DNA of 28,126 nucleotides, taken from the NCBI GenBank assembly GCA_964432995.1, contig CAYSPU010000045.1:1-28126 (forward strand), in the 5' to 3' direction. A program made the position numbers and the translations under genes. This document shows, piece by piece, positions 25,004-28,126 of this stretch (position 1 is the first letter of the stretch; every line of letters begins with the position of its first letter). Source of the stretch: CAYSPU01 sp964432995. Its GTDB lineage: Bacteria > Verrucomicrobiota > Verrucomicrobiia > Limisphaerales > JAHDYP01. The notes beneath the pieces are model-generated. The model saw nothing but the letters and a program-made list of their open reading frames with translations. It was not told the DNA's origin and did not search any database.

Positions 25004-26452
25004 ATGCCTCTTCCTGATCACAAGACGAAGATCGTCGCCACCATCGGACCGGCCTCCGAATCGCCGTCGATGCTCGAGCGCCTCATCCGCGCCGGGATGA
25101 ACGTCGCCCGCCTGAACTTCTCCCACGGCGACTTCGCCGAACACGCCCAGCGCATCTCCCGCATCCGCGCGGCGGAGAAGGCCACCGGCCGGCGCGTGGC
25201 CGTCATGGCCGACCTCCCCGGTCCGAAGATGCGCCTCGGAAAGATCGACCCCGAGCCGATCGAGCTCCGCGTCGGCGAACCGTTCACCCTCACCACCGAG
25301 GACACCGTCGGCAATGCCCAACGCGTCTCCATGAGCTTCGCCCGCCTGCCGCGGGTGGTGAAACCGGGGGACCACCTCTTCCTCAACGACGGCCTGGTCC
25401 AGTTGGCGGTCGAACGCGTCGCCGGCGCCGAGGTGCACTGCCGGGTGGTCGCCGGCGGCGAACTCCGCTCCCGCAAGGGGCTGAATCTGCCGGGAATCGA
25501 CCTGGGCGCCAGCGCCTTTACCGAACGCGACCGCGCTTGCCTCGAGTTCGCGCTGCGGCACGGCGTTGATGCCGTCAGCCAGTCATTCGTGGACCGGGCC
25601 TCCGACCTCGAAGCCGTGCGCTCCGCGGCGCGGGAATTGGGCCACACGCCCTTCCTCATCGCCAAGATCGAGCGCGCCGGCGCCCTGGAGCACATCGACG
25701 AGATCCTCGGGGCGGCGGATGGCATCATGGTGGCGCGCGGAGATCTGGGGGTGGAAGTGCCGATCCAGGAGATCGCCGTGGTACAGAAGCAACTCGTCGC
25801 CCGGGCCAGCCTCGTCGGGAAACCGGTGATCATCGCCACCCAGATGCTCGAATCGATGGTCAGCAGCCGCCTGCCCACCCGTGCCGAGGCCACGGACGTC
25901 GCCAACGCCATCCTGGACGGCACCGACGGCATCATGCTCTCGGGCGAGTCCGCCATGGGGCTGTACCCCGAGGAAGCGGTGACCATGCTGGCCAAGATCG
26001 CGGCCCACACCGAACCGCACCGCCCTCCCACGCGGCTGGATGATCTGAAGGCGATGTCCTCCCGCCTCCCCCAACGGGGGGACGCGGCCGAAGCGATCAC
26101 CTCCGTGGTGGAACACGCGCTCTGGACGGTGCCGTGCACGGCGGTGTTTGTTCCGACCCGTTCCGGCACCACGGCGCGCATGATCTCCCGCTACAACCCG
26201 CCGGTATGGATCGTGGCTCTCGGGCGCGACCATGCTGTCTGCCAGGGGTTGGCCTTCTCCTATGGCGTTCACGCGATCGAAGTGGCTCAGGAGCCGGACG
26301 ACTGGTGCGGTTGGGCGCGGTCCTGGCTCCAGGAGCACGCTCTCCAGGGCAATACCGCCATGCTCGTCGCCGGACCCTCCGCCCGCCACCCCGAGGCCAA
26401 CCACCGCCTCGAGTTCCTCCACTTGGGCCCGGGGGCAAGCGCTCGGTCGTGA
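25004..26452 (+). CDS. pyk: Pyruvate kinase
   Basis: The 482-residue cytoplasmic enzyme transfers phosphate from phosphoenolpyruvate to ADP in the last step of glycolysis. The start (KTKIVATIGPASESPSMLERLIRAGMNVARLNFSHG) is the classic first strand and potassium/ADP-site region. The B domain follows. The active-site motif is FLIAKIERAGALEHIDEIL with K221 and E223. MVARGDLGVEVP and KPVIIATQMLESM are also conserved, as is TRAEATDVANAILDGTDGIMLSGESAMG. The C-terminal allosteric domain begins near VVEHALWTVP. Length is normal. The spacer to the ldhA-like gene is AT-rich with short CAAAT repeats and no Shine-Dalgarno. Confidence 0.97.
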   Translation: MPLPDHKTKIVATIGPASESPSMLERLIRAGMNVARLNFSHGDFAEHAQRISRIRAAEKATGRRVAVMADLPGPKMRLGKIDPEPIELRVGEPFTLTTEDTVGNAQRVSMSFARLPRVVKPGDHLFLNDGLVQLAVERVAGAEVHCRVVAGGELRSRKGLNLPGIDLGASAFTERDRACLEFALRHGVDAVSQSFVDRASDLEAVRSAARELGHTPFLIAKIERAGALEHIDEILGAADGIMVARGDLGVEVPIQEIAVVQKQLVARASLVGKPVIIATQMLESMVSSRLPTRAEATDVANAILDGTDGIMLSGESAMGLYPEEAVTMLAKIAAHTEPHRPPTRLDDLKAMSSRLPQRGDAAEAITSVVEHALWTVPCTAVFVPTRSGTTARMISRYNPPVWIVALGRDHAVCQGLAFSYGVHAIEVAQEPDDWCGWARSWLQEHALQGNTAMLVAGPSARHPEANHRLEFLHLGPGASARS

Positions 26453-26472
26453 CTCATCCTCAGGGAGCATCA

Positions 26473-26556
26473 GGTAGGGCGACCTCTCCGAGGGCGCCGG
26501 AAGAGTATGCGCTGGAACCACTTGTTTTCGGCGCGCTGCGGAGAGCGCGCCCTACC
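26473..26556. repeat. Dispersed repeat core copy D with inverted copy
   Basis: The core 26473-26499 is identical to copies A and C. An inverted copy with a few changes lies at 26529-26556, ending GCGCGCCCTACC, 29 nt away. Here the forward core comes first, the opposite order to copies B and C. The inverted arm can also fold on itself (GGCGCGCT with AGCGCGCC). Confidence 0.85.
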
Positions 26557-26618
26557 TTCCACGGGTTCATGGTCGCCGTGGCGCATCCAGCCAGCGGTGC
26601 TCCTTTCGTTTCCGGGAT

Positions 26619-26634
26619 GCGACCTCGAGGTCGC
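26619..26634. repeat. Perfect 16-bp palindrome upstream of lysA
   Basis: GCGACCTCGAGGTCGC is its own reverse complement and lies 57 nt before the lysA ATG. It shares GCGACCTC with the dispersed repeat core, so it may be a derived copy rather than an operator, but an operator is possible. Confidence 0.6.
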
Positions 26635-26691
26635 CAGACCAGGGTGTCTTTCATCTTTCCCCAGGTGAGATGTCAGGGCTAAGGTCCGCGC

Positions 26692-27987
26692 ATGCATTCG
26701 TTCCGTTACCGGGCCGGCAGACTTTGTTGCGAAGGCGTCTCCGTGGAAGCCCTGGCGCGCCGATTCGGCACACCCCTCTACGTCTACTCCCAAGCCACCT
26801 TGAGCAGCCATGTGGAACGGCTCGCCCAGGCCATGGCCCCCGTCCACCCGCTCCTCTGCTTCGCCCTGAAGTCCAACTCGAACCAGGCCGTCCTCCGTCT
26901 CCTCGCCCGCCACGGGTGCGGCTTCGACATCGTCAGCGAAGGCGAACTGCGCCGCGTGATCGCCGCCGGCGGCGACCCCGGCAAATGCGTGTTCGCGGGA
27001 GTCGGCAAGACCGCTGCCGAGATCGAGTGCGCCTTGCGCGCGGGCATCTACTGTTTCAACGCGGAGAGCGAACCGGAGCTCGAACGCATCGACCGGATTG
27101 CGGCCCGGCTGGGGAAGGTGGCGCCGGTGGCGGTTCGGGTGAATCCGAACGTGGACGCCGGCACGCACGCCAAGGTGACTACTGGCACCTACGAAAACAA
27201 ATTCGGCATCGCCCACGAGGCGATCGAAGGCGTCTACGCCCGCGCCGCCCGCCGCCGGCACCTCCGCCTCCGCGGCCTCCAGATGCACATCGGCTCCCAG
27301 TTGACGGAGGTCAAACCGTTCCGGCAGGCGGTGGAACGCGTCCTTCCGCTGGCCGAACGCCTGGCGGCACGCCACGGCCTCGAGTTCCTCAGCATCGGCG
27401 GCGGCATCGGCATCGTCTACCAGGACGCCCTAGCCAGCGGCGATCCCGCCTGGTGGAAAGGACGTGCCACCCGCCATATCCTCACGCCGGCCATGTACGC
27501 GAAGGCCTTGCTCCCGCTCCTCCGCTCCCTGAAGCTCCGCATCCTCCTCGAGCCCGGCCGCTTCATCTCCGGAAACGCCGGCATCCTGGTCACCCGCGTC
27601 GAATACGTGAAACGCACCGGCCACAAGAACTTCGTCATCGTGGACGCCGCCATGAACGACCTGATCCGCCCGGCGTTCTACGATTCCTACCACGAGATCA
27701 TCCCGGTCCGGCAGGTCCGCGGCCATCGGCGAATCGCAGATGTGGTGGGCCCCATCTGCGAGTCCGGGGACTACTTCGCCAAGGATCGGCCGCTGCCGCG
27801 GGTCGAAGCCGGCTCGCTGCTCGCTCTGATGAGCGCCGGGGCTTACGGATCGGTCATGGCCTCGAACTACAACTCCCGCCCCTTCGCCGCCGAAGTCCTG
27901 GTTCACGGCCGCAAAACCGCCCTCGTCCGCCACCGCCAGAAGCTCGCCGACCTCTGGCAGGAGGAGCGCATCCCGGCCTGGCTTTGA
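26692..27987 (+). CDS. lysA: Diaminopimelate decarboxylase
   Basis: The 431-residue PLP enzyme decarboxylates meso-diaminopimelate to lysine, the last lysine-pathway step. PLP-binding K60 is in CFALKSNSN. CGFDIVSEGELRRVIAAG is conserved, as is VNPNVDAGTHAKVTTGTYENKFGI. HIGSQ, the glycine loop GGGIGI and LLEPGRFI form the phosphate and dimer sites, and GPICESGD gives the substrate-contact cysteine C356. SAGAYGSVMASNYNSRP closes the active site. Length is normal. Start ATG 26692 follows a weak AAGG. No lysine riboswitch could be recognised upstream, and it is not next to dapF, which often follows it. It stands apart from the pyk pair by 239 nt of repeat-rich DNA. Confidence 0.96.
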   Translation: MHSFRYRAGRLCCEGVSVEALARRFGTPLYVYSQATLSSHVERLAQAMAPVHPLLCFALKSNSNQAVLRLLARHGCGFDIVSEGELRRVIAAGGDPGKCVFAGVGKTAAEIECALRAGIYCFNAESEPELERIDRIAARLGKVAPVAVRVNPNVDAGTHAKVTTGTYENKFGIAHEAIEGVYARAARRRHLRLRGLQMHIGSQLTEVKPFRQAVERVLPLAERLAARHGLEFLSIGGGIGIVYQDALASGDPAWWKGRATRHILTPAMYAKALLPLLRSLKLRILLEPGRFISGNAGILVTRVEYVKRTGHKNFVIVDAAMNDLIRPAFYDSYHEIIPVRQVRGHRRIADVVGPICESGDYFAKDRPLPRVEAGSLLALMSAGAYGSVMASNYNSRPFAAEVLVHGRKTALVRHRQKLADLWQEERIPAWL

Positions 27988-27994
27988 ACCGCGT

Positions 27995-28126
27995 GGGCGG
28001 TCCGACGGAGCGCGACCGGTCCCTCGGTCGCAGCAGCAACGAGCGGGCGGGAAGCGGTCATAGGTTCGGAGGCGCGTTCGGCGGGTGAGGCTGCTGCCCG
28101 CCGGGACGTCGGGCGGTCCGACGGAG
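27995..28126. repeat. Direct repeats and hairpin at the right edge
   Basis: A 16-bp direct repeat GGGCGGTCCGACGGAG occurs at 27995-28010 and 28111-28126, so the window ends inside it. Just after the first copy, GCGACCG/CGGTCGC (28012-28018 and 28025-28031) forms a 7-bp hairpin with loop GTCCCT. The style resembles the other intergenic repeats. The hairpin could also end lysA transcription, although no T-run follows. Confidence 0.75.

Noticed and set aside
26453..26691. Lysine riboswitch before lysA
   Set aside because: I could not recognise the conserved lysine-box junction or an anti-terminator hairpin. The region is explained by repeat copy D and a palindrome.

Overview
The window is about 28 kb of GC-rich bacterial DNA with long, closely packed genes, GTG as well as ATG starts and no rRNA or tRNA genes that I could see. 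The gene mix suggests Verrucomicrobiota or a close PVC relative, perhaps a free-living soil or freshwater lineage from a metagenome assembly. It combines many secreted glycoside hydrolases of uncommon families, a propeller-type hybrid sensor kinase with no SusC/SusD genes, and dispersed palindromic intergenic repeats. This placement is inference from gene content. One 10-N scaffold gap lies inside the sensor kinase gene.

Layout. (1) 57-971 (-) is a piece of an RHS/YD-repeat protein broken at both ends. (2) 1200-2924 (+) is proS. (3) 3044-10568 (+) holds three predicted secreted carbohydrate enzymes: a GH2 beta-galactosidase-like protein, a large unassigned hydrolase-like protein, and a GH9 cellulase-family protein. 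(4) 10703-14734 (-) is a hybrid sensor kinase (propeller, Y_Y_Y, membrane segment, PAS, HisKA, HATPase, REC) that converges on GH9. (5) 14892-16837 is a patch of short and damaged genes: an alpha/beta-hydrolase remnant, an intact cyclase-family hydrolase, a Phd/YefM-like antitoxin, a VapC-like PIN toxin, and the tail of a DUF4143-type ATPase. (6) 16940-21123 (+) holds two more secreted hydrolases, one apiosidase-like (DUF4038-like) and one GH38-like. (7) 21222-23422 (-) is an NCS2-type permease followed by a LysE/RhtB exporter. (8) 23975-27987 (+) is core metabolism: a D-lactate-type dehydrogenase, pyruvate kinase and diaminopimelate decarboxylase (lysA).

How the parts may work together. The five secreted enzymes and the propeller kinase look like a polysaccharide-degradation region in which the periplasmic propeller senses a glycan fragment. 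The ldhA-like and pyk genes are 30 nt apart and would carry phosphoenolpyruvate to pyruvate to D-lactate.

The most notable non-coding feature is a family of dispersed inverted repeats. A 27-bp core beginning GGTAGGGCGACCTCTCC occurs four times (three identical, one with a single mismatch), usually near a partly matching inverted copy. Two of the same intergenic regions carry four small hairpins whose 7-bp stem alternates between GCGGGTC/GACCCGC and GCGGCTC/GAGCCGC. This is a compensatory change and indicates selection on, or copying of, a structured element. These repeats also lie inside false in-frame upstream extensions of two hydrolase genes and so affect start-site calls.
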